Assembly: GCA_003819755.1 (NCBI GenBank)
Contig: RPQK01000197.1
Coordinates: forward strand, 1-10,481
Length of the DNA stretch: 10,481 nucleotides
Direction: 5' to 3'
Origin: Acidobacteriota bacterium
GTDB taxonomy: Bacteria > Acidobacteriota > UBA6911 > RPQK01
Shown here: positions 1 to 6,462 of the stretch, piece by piece
Layout of the letters: the number at the start of each line of letters is the position of its first letter
Position numbering within the stretch: the first letter of the stretch is position 1
The notes under the pieces: generated by a model
What the model was told of the DNA's origin: nothing
What the model saw: only the letters and a program-made list of their open reading frames with translations
The model's database searches: none
Made by a program: the position numbers and the translations under genes

Positions 1-2052
1 ATGTTCCAAGGCCTCGTCGAACCGTCCTGTCTCCATCAGGCCGATAATGAGGTTCGAACGCGCTTTGACGCTCGCCGGCTCAAGGGCGACCGACTTGGCA
101 AAGCATTCGATCGCCTCATCCATTCTCCCAGTCCGGGCGAGGGCAATGGCCAGATTGGTGAAGGCGCTCGAATTCTCGGGATCTAGACCGACCGTCTTTT
201 GGTACTCCCGGATGGCCTCGTCCTCTTGGCCCTGTTTTTCTAAAGCCAGGGCCAGGTTGAAATGCGCCTTGGCCTCTTCCGAATTCAGCTCAACCGCCTT
301 TTTCCACTCGGAAATGGCCGCATCCATTTGGTTTTTCCGGGTCAAATCCAAGGCCCGATCAAAGACGCGGAAAAAATCGGTAGCCGGGGCATCGATCCTC
401 GTGAACTCGCCGGGTGGAACATTCACGAATTCGGGGATATTGACGGCTCTATTAGCTGCCGTGGCGTTTTCAATCAGGATTGCGGGGCTATCGTTACCCG
501 CCTCGTCCAGGTGGGTCAGATACATCTGCGTAAAGGGCGATCGGCTCTTTGAACTGAAGACCAACCAGCGTCCGTTCGGGGAGAAGCTGTGCCAGGAATT
601 CATGAGCGGTGTATTACAGTTCATCCGACGCGCTTCGCCGCCTCGGAACGGGACGATGTAGAGCTGGCTGTCGGGACGCATCAGCTGCCCATTCCGGCAT
701 TTCACGAATACAATCCAGCGGCCGTCGGGCGAAACCTTCGGAAAGTTGTTGCTCATTCCGTTTTCGGATGCGCCGGCGATCCTTTCCGCGATGCCGCCTT
801 TTCCGTCGTTGAACGGAACACGGTAAAGGTCGTACTGGATCTGCGTTTCGTTCGGGTCGTTGGCGTATTCGGCCGGCTTCCATCCCTCGGGATACGGAAC
901 CCTGGCCTCAGCTCGCGCAAACACGATGTACTTGCCATCCGGAGACCAGACGCCATCCGTTTGAACGTATTTCGGGTCGCTGGCGCCCGGCAGAGGCTGC
1001 AGCTGTCCAGTCTCACGGCTGTACCAGGCGAGTATTCCCCGCGTTGGGAAAAAGACTTGGAGGAACCTGTGGTCCTTGAAGTTGGCGCTGTAGTATTTAT
1101 CGAACAGATCCCGCCGGCTGTTCGGCGTGGGATCCTCGATGGTCGTCACCACATACCGTCCATCGGGCGAAACCTGCGACATAAATGCGGCCCGCAGCTT
1201 TCCTCCCAACCTGGCGCCAAAAGAGCTCCACTTGATCACGTCTTGATTACGGATGGTGGTTACCTTCGCGACTGGTACGAGGGCGTACAGCCCTTTGTCG
1301 TTTTGCGGCCCATCCACATCCAGCCCAAGCGTTTTTCCATCGGTCGAGAAAGAGTGGCAGTTCGCACAGGTCGGAAGGTCCTCCACCAACGTACGACTCT
1401 CGTTCTGTCCGATATCGCGCAGCCGCCACTTGATCAGGCCGATCGCCGTCGGCGGAAGGGGGCGAATCACCCCTTGTTCTCCCTCCGTCGGCATCAGCGG
1501 GACATCGCGGTAGAAAATAGGAGCACCCACGGGATCGGGCGACGTCTGGATCCTGACCTGGCCGCGCGAAAGCGGTTGTTGTGAGATCTGCTCCCCGAAA
1601 CCGATTATTGTGACTACGGCCGGCCGCTTGGCCGAACGCCTCTTGATGGTTGCCCAAGTCCGATAGTCCGGTGTCCATGTTCGCGTTACCGCCTGCTCGG
1701 GAGTCAAGGCAGGCGCGTTCGTCGCAGTCACACACCGCTGATCAATTTCGCCGATCTTCATTCGCTCGCCGGGGGAGGTGACCTGAATAGGGGCAGAGGA
1801 GTCGCCGAATTCGATAATGATGGACCACTTGGTCGCCTGCTGGTCGCTATCCCGCCAAAGGAAAGTGGGAGGCGGAAACTCAGGCGGGTAGAGGGAACCT
1901 TCCGTAGGATAGTCGATCGTGATTGGGGCAGGCTCGCTATCAGCCGCAGCGCGCTCGACCAGGCCCGGACTGCAAACCAACGCGGCCACGACCAGCGACC
2001 AGATCGTAAACCTTCTCGACGACGCCTCCGAAAAGCTTTGGCAGTTATGCAA
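1..2052 (-). CDS. Secreted haem-c motif / PD40 propeller / TPR protein (3' end outside window)
   Basis: Open for 684 codons from 2052 to the left edge with no stop, so the C-terminus is missing. The TTG start at 2052-2050 is chosen because an in-frame TAA lies just upstream, no ATG intervenes, and GGAG lies 7 nt ahead. Residues 13-37 look like a signal peptide (R13 R14, hydrophobic 15-32, AAA before D38). Next is a beta-rich region of unknown family, then a single CXXCH motif, C229-A-N-C-H233, the covalent haem c signature. Four PD40/TolB-type motifs (SPDG or SPNG) begin at S295, S370, S441 and S491 and indicate a beta-propeller. TPR repeats run from about residue 557 to the edge. Seen: motifs and order. 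Known: CXXCH binds haem c in the periplasm; PD40 and TPR mediate binding. Inferred: an extracytoplasmic haem-bearing binding protein. Substrate and reaction are unknown. It is divergent from another secreted TPR gene. Confidence 0.85.
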   Translation of the reverse strand, partial: MHNCQSFSEASSRRFTIWSLVVAALVCSPGLVERAAADSEPAPITIDYPTEGSLYPPEFPPPTFLWRDSDQQATKWSIIIEFGDSSAPIQVTSPGERMKIGEIDQRCVTATNAPALTPEQAVTRTWTPDYRTWATIKRRSAKRPAVVTIIGFGEQISQQPLSRGQVRIQTSPDPVGAPIFYRDVPLMPTEGEQGVIRPLPPTAIGLIKWRLRDIGQNESRTLVEDLPTCANCHSFSTDGKTLGLDVDGPQNDKGLYALVPVAKVTTIRNQDVIKWSSFGARLGGKLRAAFMSQVSPDGRYVVTTIEDPTPNSRRDLFDKYYSANFKDHRFLQVFFPTRGILAWYSRETGQLQPLPGASDPKYVQTDGVWSPDGKYIVFARAEARVPYPEGWKPAEYANDPNETQIQYDLYRVPFNDGKGGIAERIAGASENGMSNNFPKVSPDGRWIVFVKCRNGQLMRPDSQLYIVPFRGGEARRMNCNTPLMNSWHSFSPNGRWLVFSSKSRSPFTQMYLTHLDEAGNDSPAILIENATAANRAVNIPEFVNVPPGEFTRIDAPATDFFRVFDRALDLTRKNQMDAAISEWKKAVELNSEEAKAHFNLALALEKQGQEDEAIREYQKTVGLDPENSSAFTNLAIALARTGRMDEAIECFAKSVALEPASVKARSNLIIGLMETGRFDEALEH

Positions 2053-2059
2053 TAAAACG

Positions 2060-2063
2060 CTCC
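2060..2063 (-). promoter_or_regulatory. RBS deciding the TTG start of the haem/PD40/TPR gene
   Basis: On the minus strand GGAG stands 7 nt before TTG at 2052. This normal spacing, together with the signal-peptide-like sequence that follows, supports a TTG start over internal GTG or ATG codons, which would remove the export signal. Confidence 0.6.
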
Positions 2064-2072
2064 AGTTCCAAG

Positions 2073-2078
2073 ATTATA
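2073..2078 (-). promoter_or_regulatory. Putative -10 box of the haem/PD40/TPR gene
   Basis: A perfect TATAAT on the minus strand in otherwise GC-rich sequence. Transcription starting about 7 nt downstream would give a leader of roughly 13 nt that still contains the GGAG RBS. No convincing -35 hexamer is seen at 16-18 bp. The box lies within the 52-bp gap shared with the divergent TPR gene. Confidence 0.4.
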
Positions 2079-2104
2079 CCCCGCCCTTTGGCAATAACGA
2101 GGTT

Positions 2105-3256
2105 ATGTTATCATCCTGCCAAATGGTCAGACTCTGGCTGGTTCTCGCCTTTTCAGGTCTCCTGTTCGCACAAGATCAAGTCGATCTCACCGCAAGGTTC
2201 AACCGTGCGGTCGAGCTCCAGAGGAAAGGCGCACTTGAAGAAGCGGCATACGCCTACCAAGCCGTGGTCAAGGACGCACCCCGATATGCCGAGGCGTATG
2301 CCAATCTCGGTATGGTTCTCTCCCGTTTGAACCGCCATCGCGAGGCGATCGAGGCAAGCCGAAAGGCCATTGAACTGGCGCCCGCATTGACGCCCGCCCG
2401 TCTCAACCTCGGGATTGCATGCCATCGGGCCGGACAGTTCGAAGATGCGGTGAGCGCCTTCAGAGATTATCTCTCCCGGGAACCTGGCTCCCTGCAGGCC
2501 ACACAGCTCCTCGGCGTTTCCTTGTTCGAGCTGGGGCGGGACGCCGAAGCGATACCTTACCTTGAGCAGTCGGTCAACCAGAATTCCCAGGATCCTGCGG
2601 TTCTTTACAGCCTGGGCCTCGCCTATCTGCGTCAAAGAGATGATCGGGTCTTCCAGATGATCAAACGGTTGAACGCTGCAGATTCTGGAAAACCGACCGG
2701 GCATCTGCTCCAAGGCCAGTACCATTTGATGGAGCAGGACTATGAACGTGCGATCAGCGAGCTGACCGAGGCCCGCAAATTAAACCCGCTTCTTCCGCGC
2801 CTGTATTACTCGCTCGGCTTAAGTCAGGTGAAAGCCGGACACAATCGTGAGGCGATTGAAGCGTTTGAGAAGGAGCTTGAGCTCAGCCCCAGGGACTTCT
2901 CCACGCACTACTATCTCGCCTATTCTTTTGAGGCAGACAACCGCGACGAAGAAGCACTGCCCAGGATTAAGAAGGCACTCACGTTCGATCCCGAATCCCC
3001 GGAGGGAAACGCACTTCTCGGAAAAATCCTGTTAGAGCAGGGGAAAGCAGCCGAAGCGTTGCCCAAGCTGGAACTCGCGGTTAAGGGAGATCCGAAGGAG
3101 CCCGACAAGCGCTTCCTTCTCGCCCGGGTCTATCAGAAACTCGGCCGCCGGGAAGACGCCAGCCGCGAATTTGCGGAAGTTCAGCGGCTAAAAGCCGAGC
3201 AGCTGCAGAAAACTCAGCAATACCTGGAGGGCGAGGCAGCGAAGAAGAAGCCGTGA
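2105..3256 (+). CDS. Exported tetratricopeptide-repeat protein
   Basis: A 383-residue protein made almost wholly of TPRs. With the ATG at 2105, residues 7-22 form a short signal peptide (M V R, hydrophobic core, then LLFA before Q23), so the mature protein should lie outside the cytoplasm. About ten 34-residue repeats run from roughly residue 29 to 370 with the usual spacing of A, G, Y and P (for example ANLG, AIELAP, YYSLGL, AIEAFEKELELSP). The end is charged and lysine-rich. No catalytic domain is visible, so a scaffold or protein-binding role is inferred; no partner can be named. The start could also be ATG at 2123, which gives a cleaner signal peptide. GAGG lies only 2 nt before 2105, so the RBS does not settle it. 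A GTG at 1919 is in frame but would overlap the divergent gene and bury the signal peptide. Confidence 0.85.
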   Translation: MLSSCQMVRLWLVLAFSGLLFAQDQVDLTARFNRAVELQRKGALEEAAYAYQAVVKDAPRYAEAYANLGMVLSRLNRHREAIEASRKAIELAPALTPARLNLGIACHRAGQFEDAVSAFRDYLSREPGSLQATQLLGVSLFELGRDAEAIPYLEQSVNQNSQDPAVLYSLGLAYLRQRDDRVFQMIKRLNAADSGKPTGHLLQGQYHLMEQDYERAISELTEARKLNPLLPRLYYSLGLSQVKAGHNREAIEAFEKELELSPRDFSTHYYLAYSFEADNRDEEALPRIKKALTFDPESPEGNALLGKILLEQGKAAEALPKLELAVKGDPKEPDKRFLLARVYQKLGRREDASREFAEVQRLKAEQLQKTQQYLEGEAAKKKP

Positions 3257-3450
3257 GCCGCTGACCGCTGCCCGCTGACGGCTGACAGCTGCCCGGCTGA
3301 CGGCTGACGGCTGACGGCTGACCGGTGGGCTGGCGGCGAATCTAGCGGCGGTTGAGTGACTCGCCACAAAACGGCGAGTCACTCAACCGCCGCTAGATTC
3401 GGCGCGACTCCACCGGTCAGCCGTCAGCCGTCAGCCGTCAGCGGTCAGCC
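3257..3450. repeat. Long inverted repeat with CTGAC/GTCAG heptamer flanks, between convergent genes
   Basis: Begins right after the TPR stop codon and ends just before the arsS stop codon. The core is a perfect 29-bp inverted repeat, 3337-3365 against 3373-3401, with a 7-nt loop (acaaaac). Outside it lies an 8 x 8 nt mismatch (3329-3336 and 3402-3409). Then 3294-3328 pairs with 3410-3444 almost perfectly. The outer arms are tandem heptamers, ggctgac on the left and gtcagcc on the right. The left flank continues as degenerate heptamers back to 3257. As RNA it would fold into a very long hairpin in either direction, so it could terminate or protect both convergent transcripts. There is no U-tract, so it is not a classical intrinsic terminator. 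No transposase or target duplication is seen. Confidence 0.9.
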
Positions 3451-3451
3451 T

Positions 3452-4453
3452 TCACGCCAGCGCACCCCGGCACGACGAACCGCAACCGGCGGTACAACCG
3501 AAGCAGTGATCGTCGGTCAAGACAGGTAAGCCTTCGAGCTCGGACAGAGACTCCAGCGAGTTCACATGGGAGTTCACACGGAGCCGTTCGTTTTTTCCCA
3601 CCAGGTTCATCTCGAGCATCTGGTTGAAGTCGCAGTCGTAAAGGTAACCATTCCACCCGACGCTGATCAGGCTGCGGCACATCAACCCCGCCACCGTATC
3701 CTTATTGAAGCTGTTAACCAGCTGACTCAGGTATTCGTCGTACTCGCCGCCACGGTGGAGTGTCTCGGCGAACCGCCCGAGCGGCATATTGACCATGGTC
3801 AGCAGGTGGTTGAACTCAATGCGGAAATCGCTCCGCAGGTGTTCCCGGTAATCCTGTTCGAGTTGCGCTTGCGGACCTGGGAGAAAGGCTCCGAGCGGGT
3901 TATAGGCGAGATTGAGGGTCAGGCCGGAGCCGGGCATCCCGTAGCCCGTATCATTCAGCACCCGCAATGCCTGGATGCTCTTCTCAAAGACCCCCGCTCC
4001 TCGCTGCCGGTCCACATTCTCCCGGGTGTAGCACGGCAGCGAGGCGACGATCTCAACCTGGTTGGAGGCAAGAAATCCCGGCAACCCGTCATGCTTGGGC
4101 AAAAGAAAGGCCGTGAGATTGGAGCGGTTTATGACCCTTTTGCCAAGAGATCGGGCTTCGGCCACGAAATCGAGAAAATTCTCATTCAGCTCGGGCGCTC
4201 CCCCGGTAATGTCCAGAACCTCCACGCTCGGACTGAATTTCAGCAGGTGAAGAATGGCGGCAGCAGTTTCGGGAAGCATCCGCTCTGGCCGGTTGGGACC
4301 AGCCTCGACATGGCAGTGAGAGCACGTCTGATTGCAGAGTTTTCCCACATTCACCTGAAGGGTTTTGACTGCGCTCCGGGTAAGCGACGGCAGGCCGGCC
4401 TCCTGCAATCGGCGTTCAAAGGCATTTCTGTTCAAGATCGGAAGCTCTTCCAT
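3452..4453 (-). CDS. arsS: Arsenosugar biosynthesis radical SAM protein ArsS (Cys form)
   Basis: Full-length, 333 residues. The radical SAM [4Fe-4S] motif is C40-x3-C44-x2-C47 (CNQTCSHCH), followed by the glycine-rich SAM-contact segment DITGGAPE. The C-terminal DUF3641-type domain ends in a cysteine cluster C317, C320, C324, C328 (CFGCTAGCGSSC). This layout matches the ArsS family (TIGR04167, once called rSAM/selenodomain). Some relatives carry selenocysteine in the C-terminal cluster; here every position is an ordinary Cys codon. Known role: radical joining of the 5'-deoxyadenosyl group to a dimethylarsenical, an early arsenosugar step in the cytoplasm. It is the second gene of an operon, 4 nt after the DUF2064 transferase, with AGGA 8-9 nt before its ATG. 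No ArsM methyltransferase is in the window. The family call is firm; the substrate is taken from the family. Confidence 0.93.
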   Translation of the reverse strand: MEELPILNRNAFERRLQEAGLPSLTRSAVKTLQVNVGKLCNQTCSHCHVEAGPNRPERMLPETAAAILHLLKFSPSVEVLDITGGAPELNENFLDFVAEARSLGKRVINRSNLTAFLLPKHDGLPGFLASNQVEIVASLPCYTRENVDRQRGAGVFEKSIQALRVLNDTGYGMPGSGLTLNLAYNPLGAFLPGPQAQLEQDYREHLRSDFRIEFNHLLTMVNMPLGRFAETLHRGGEYDEYLSQLVNSFNKDTVAGLMCRSLISVGWNGYLYDCDFNQMLEMNLVGKNERLRVNSHVNSLESLSELEGLPVLTDDHCFGCTAGCGSSCRGALA

Positions 4454-4457
4454 CGTT

Positions 4458-5111
4458 CTATTCCTGCCCTGCGTTTTCTGATAACGGCCGCGCTAGATCC
4501 TTCCACAGGCTGTCGAGATCGTCAACCCCGTCGATGTCCCGCAGGGTTCGAAGCTCGGCTGATCTCAAACCATGCCTCGCCATCATTGCCCGGGTCTGCT
4601 CAGCCACAGCCGACGTACTCCAGGAGATTTCCTCGAAAAGACCCGGCTCAAACCGTGACAGGGCCAACAACCAGTATCCCCCGTCAGTACTGGGTCCCAT
4701 GACCGCCTGACAACCGGTCTCCAGTAGGGCGAAAGTTCGGTGAATGTCCGCCGCGGCGATCTCGGGAGTATCGGTAGCAATCACCGCGACGGCCCGGGCA
4801 CCGGCGTCGAAGGCTTGGCGGAAGGCCGCCTTCAACTTGACCCCCAGGTCGCCGACGACCTGCGGCACGTAGGACTCGGCGCCCGGAAGCCAGGCCTGCA
4901 TCGCTTCCCGCTCGGTGGGCGGCTCAAAAACCATCCAGCGATCGTAACCGGACGCCGCCGTGCGGGACCAGGTCCTTTCGGCCATCAGCCGATAGAGCCG
5001 GGCCGCTTCTTCGTCGCCGATGTCCTTTGCCAGCCGGGTCTTCACAGTCCCGGGTATCGGTTTTTTCGCAAACACCAGAAGAATGTTGGGGGAGGAAGGC
5101 GAATCTACCAT
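4458..5111 (-). CDS. TIGR04282/DUF2064 arsenosugar-associated transferase
   Basis: 217 residues, a usual family length. The GT-A-like nucleotide-binding fold is marked by KPIPGTVKTRL at 17-27, a metal-binding-type ATDTPE around D114, GPSTDGGYWLL at 139-149, W164-S-T-S, and the closing RDIDGVDDLDSL at 191-202. There is no signal peptide, so it is cytoplasmic. The family is named rSAM/selenodomain-associated transferase 1 because it is repeatedly found beside ArsS, as here, with the downstream arsS ATG only 4 nt after this stop. Its exact chemistry is not something I can state; acting on the nucleoside-like arsenical product, by glycosyl or nucleotidyl transfer, is inference from fold and neighbour. 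The ATG at 5111 has no good RBS but lies 7 nt after a TATAAT. Confidence 0.9.
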   Translation of the reverse strand: MVDSPSSPNILLVFAKKPIPGTVKTRLAKDIGDEEAARLYRLMAERTWSRTAASGYDRWMVFEPPTEREAMQAWLPGAESYVPQVVGDLGVKLKAAFRQAFDAGARAVAVIATDTPEIAAADIHRTFALLETGCQAVMGPSTDGGYWLLALSRFEPGLFEEISWSTSAVAEQTRAMMARHGLRSAELRTLRDIDGVDDLDSLWKDLARPLSENAGQE

Positions 5112-5118
5112 TGCTCGA

Positions 5119-5124
5119 ATTATA
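5119..5124 (-). promoter_or_regulatory. Putative -10 box of the transferase-arsS operon; leaderless geometry
   Basis: A perfect TATAAT on the minus strand ends 7 nt before the ATG at 5111. At normal -10 spacing the transcript would begin at the base just before the ATG, leaving no room for an RBS, and none is seen. No clear -35 element is present. Confidence 0.4.
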
Positions 5125-5197
5125 GCAACCGCTTACACCCCTGCCGGAAGTTCGCACTGGCCGAGAGCTTTTCCCTGAACTAAAAGGCCATCCCACA

Positions 5198-5219
5198 CGT
5201 ATCATAGAGGGATGATACG
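5198..5219 (+). promoter_or_regulatory. 8-bp inverted repeat over the permease start codon, with -10-like TATCAT
   Basis: cgtatcat (5198-5205) and atgatacg (5212-5219) are perfect inverted repeats separated by agaggg. The right arm contains the start codon at 5212. The left arm contains TATCAT (5200-5205), one base from the -10 consensus, placed so that position +1 would be the A of the ATG. This could be an operator, a start-codon hairpin if transcription begins further upstream, or chance. GAGG is too close to the ATG to be an ordinary RBS. Confidence 0.35.
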
Positions 5220-6462
5220 ACTCAGGTTTGCCCTGTTCTGGGAGGCTGTGCGCATAGCGCTTCAATCCATATGGGCTCATAAGTTGAGAGCCTTCCTCAC
5301 CCTGCTGGGAATCATCATCGGGGTCTCTTCCGTTCTCTTGGTGAGCGCGTCAATTGAAGGGCTGGAAACCTACGTCGAGACCGCGGTCTCTAAAGCGTTG
5401 GGCAGCAATACGTTCATACTGGCGCGGTTTGCTACCAGCGGAAGGGTCAGTGACGAGGAATGGGAGAAAATGGTGCGCCGGAACAAGGCCCCAAAACTCG
5501 AGGATCTTGACTTCCTACGCGCCCGCTGCGCGGCCTGCGACCAGATCGCTGCCGAAATGTCAGGAACGCACAACACCTACTTCGGAAGCGAGGAGATGCT
5601 GGATACGCAGATCCGGGGCGTCACCGCGAACATGATGTATTTGACTGACTTAACCGTTGAAGAAGGCCGCTTTTTCACCGATACCGAAGAGGAGCATTCG
5701 ACATTTGCCGCGGTTATAGGAACAGACCTCAAAGAGAAGTTTTTCCACAGCGTCGATCCGATCGGCCAGGTAATCAAGGTCGAGAGCTATCCGTTCCGGG
5801 TAGTGGGTGTCCTTGAGAAGATGGGATCGGTCTTCGGCAATTCGCTCGACAACGTGGTCTATACCCCCATCGGGGCATACCACAAGATGTTTGGCGGGCG
5901 CCGGCAGCTCAACTTCCGGGGCAAATCGACGACGCGCGCGAATTTCGACGTAGCAGTCGAGCAGGTTCGGGTCGCAATGCGGGCCCGCCGTCACCTTCGC
6001 CCGAACGAAGACGACGACTTTGGCCTGCTGACGACAGATGACATCAACAACAACGTGGCCGCGTTCACAGGGGCGATTGCGGTCGTTGTCATTCCCATAA
6101 CGTGTATCTCACTTCTGGTCGGCGGAATCGTGGTGATGAATATCATGCTGGTATCGGTCACCGAACGAACCTTTGAGATCGGTTTGCGGAAGGCGCTGGG
6201 CGCCCGGCGACGGGACATCGTGTACCAGTTCCTGATCGAAGCCTTTGTGCTGGCTGCGAGTGGAGGCGCAATAGGGTTGGTACTGGCGTTTGTCGGGGCG
6301 AACATCATCGAGAACACGACCCCGATCCCCATGACAATCACGCTGGCCTATATTATTCTGTCCTTGGGTTTTTCGGGCGGCATCGGCATCATTTTCGGGA
6401 TCTACCCGGCCATCAAAGCCTCGCGTCTCGATCCCATTGTGGCTATCAGTGCGGAGCGATGA
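5212..6462 (+). CDS. MacB/FtsX-type ABC transporter permease, first of a pair
   Basis: 416 residues with the standard layout: one N-terminal membrane helix (about 24-46), a large periplasmic MacB_PCD-like domain (about 47-284), then three helices near 286-316, 345-366 and 376-400 forming the FtsX domain. The family signature TERTFEIGLRKALGARR starts at T317; F321 replaces the arginine that is more usual there. The C-terminus SRLDPIVAISAER is typical. Proteins of this type drive mechanotransmission-type export or lipid/peptide handling together with an ABC ATPase. No ATPase is in the window, so the partner must be encoded elsewhere. The gene overlaps the next permease by 4 nt (ATGA), so the two are translationally coupled and probably form a heterodimer. 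A CxxC (C106, C109) lies in the periplasmic domain and has no counterpart in the second permease. Substrate unknown. Confidence 0.92.
   Translation: MIRLRFALFWEAVRIALQSIWAHKLRAFLTLLGIIIGVSSVLLVSASIEGLETYVETAVSKALGSNTFILARFATSGRVSDEEWEKMVRRNKAPKLEDLDFLRARCAACDQIAAEMSGTHNTYFGSEEMLDTQIRGVTANMMYLTDLTVEEGRFFTDTEEEHSTFAAVIGTDLKEKFFHSVDPIGQVIKVESYPFRVVGVLEKMGSVFGNSLDNVVYTPIGAYHKMFGGRRQLNFRGKSTTRANFDVAVEQVRVAMRARRHLRPNEDDDFGLLTTDDINNNVAAFTGAIAVVVIPITCISLLVGGIVVMNIMLVSVTERTFEIGLRKALGARRRDIVYQFLIEAFVLAASGGAIGLVLAFVGANIIENTTPIPMTITLAYIILSLGFSGGIGIIFGIYPAIKASRLDPIVAISAER

Noticed and set aside
13..37. Tat-type twin-arginine signal in the haem/PD40/TPR protein (residues 12-18 of its N-terminus lie near 2019-2001)
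   Set aside because: SRRFT has the arginine pair but lacks the following consensus residues; a Sec signal is the simpler reading. The coordinates given here are residue numbers.
589..1584. 331-codon open frame on the plus strand
   Set aside because: It is antisense to the haem/PD40/TPR gene, whose frame carries clear motifs (CANCH, SPDG). The plus-strand translation shows no domain or RBS and reflects GC-rich codon bias.
1919..2104. 62-residue N-terminal extension of the TPR protein from GTG 1919
   Set aside because: It overlaps the divergent gene's coding start, has no RBS, and would place the signal peptide in mid-protein.
3337..3401. Classical intrinsic terminator
   Set aside because: The stem is perfect but 29 bp long and no T-tract follows on either strand, so it is listed as a repeat with possible terminator-like effect.
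3566..4702. 378-codon open frame on the plus strand
   Set aside because: Longer than arsS but antisense to arsS and the transferase, both of which show full family motifs. No recognisable content in the plus-strand product.
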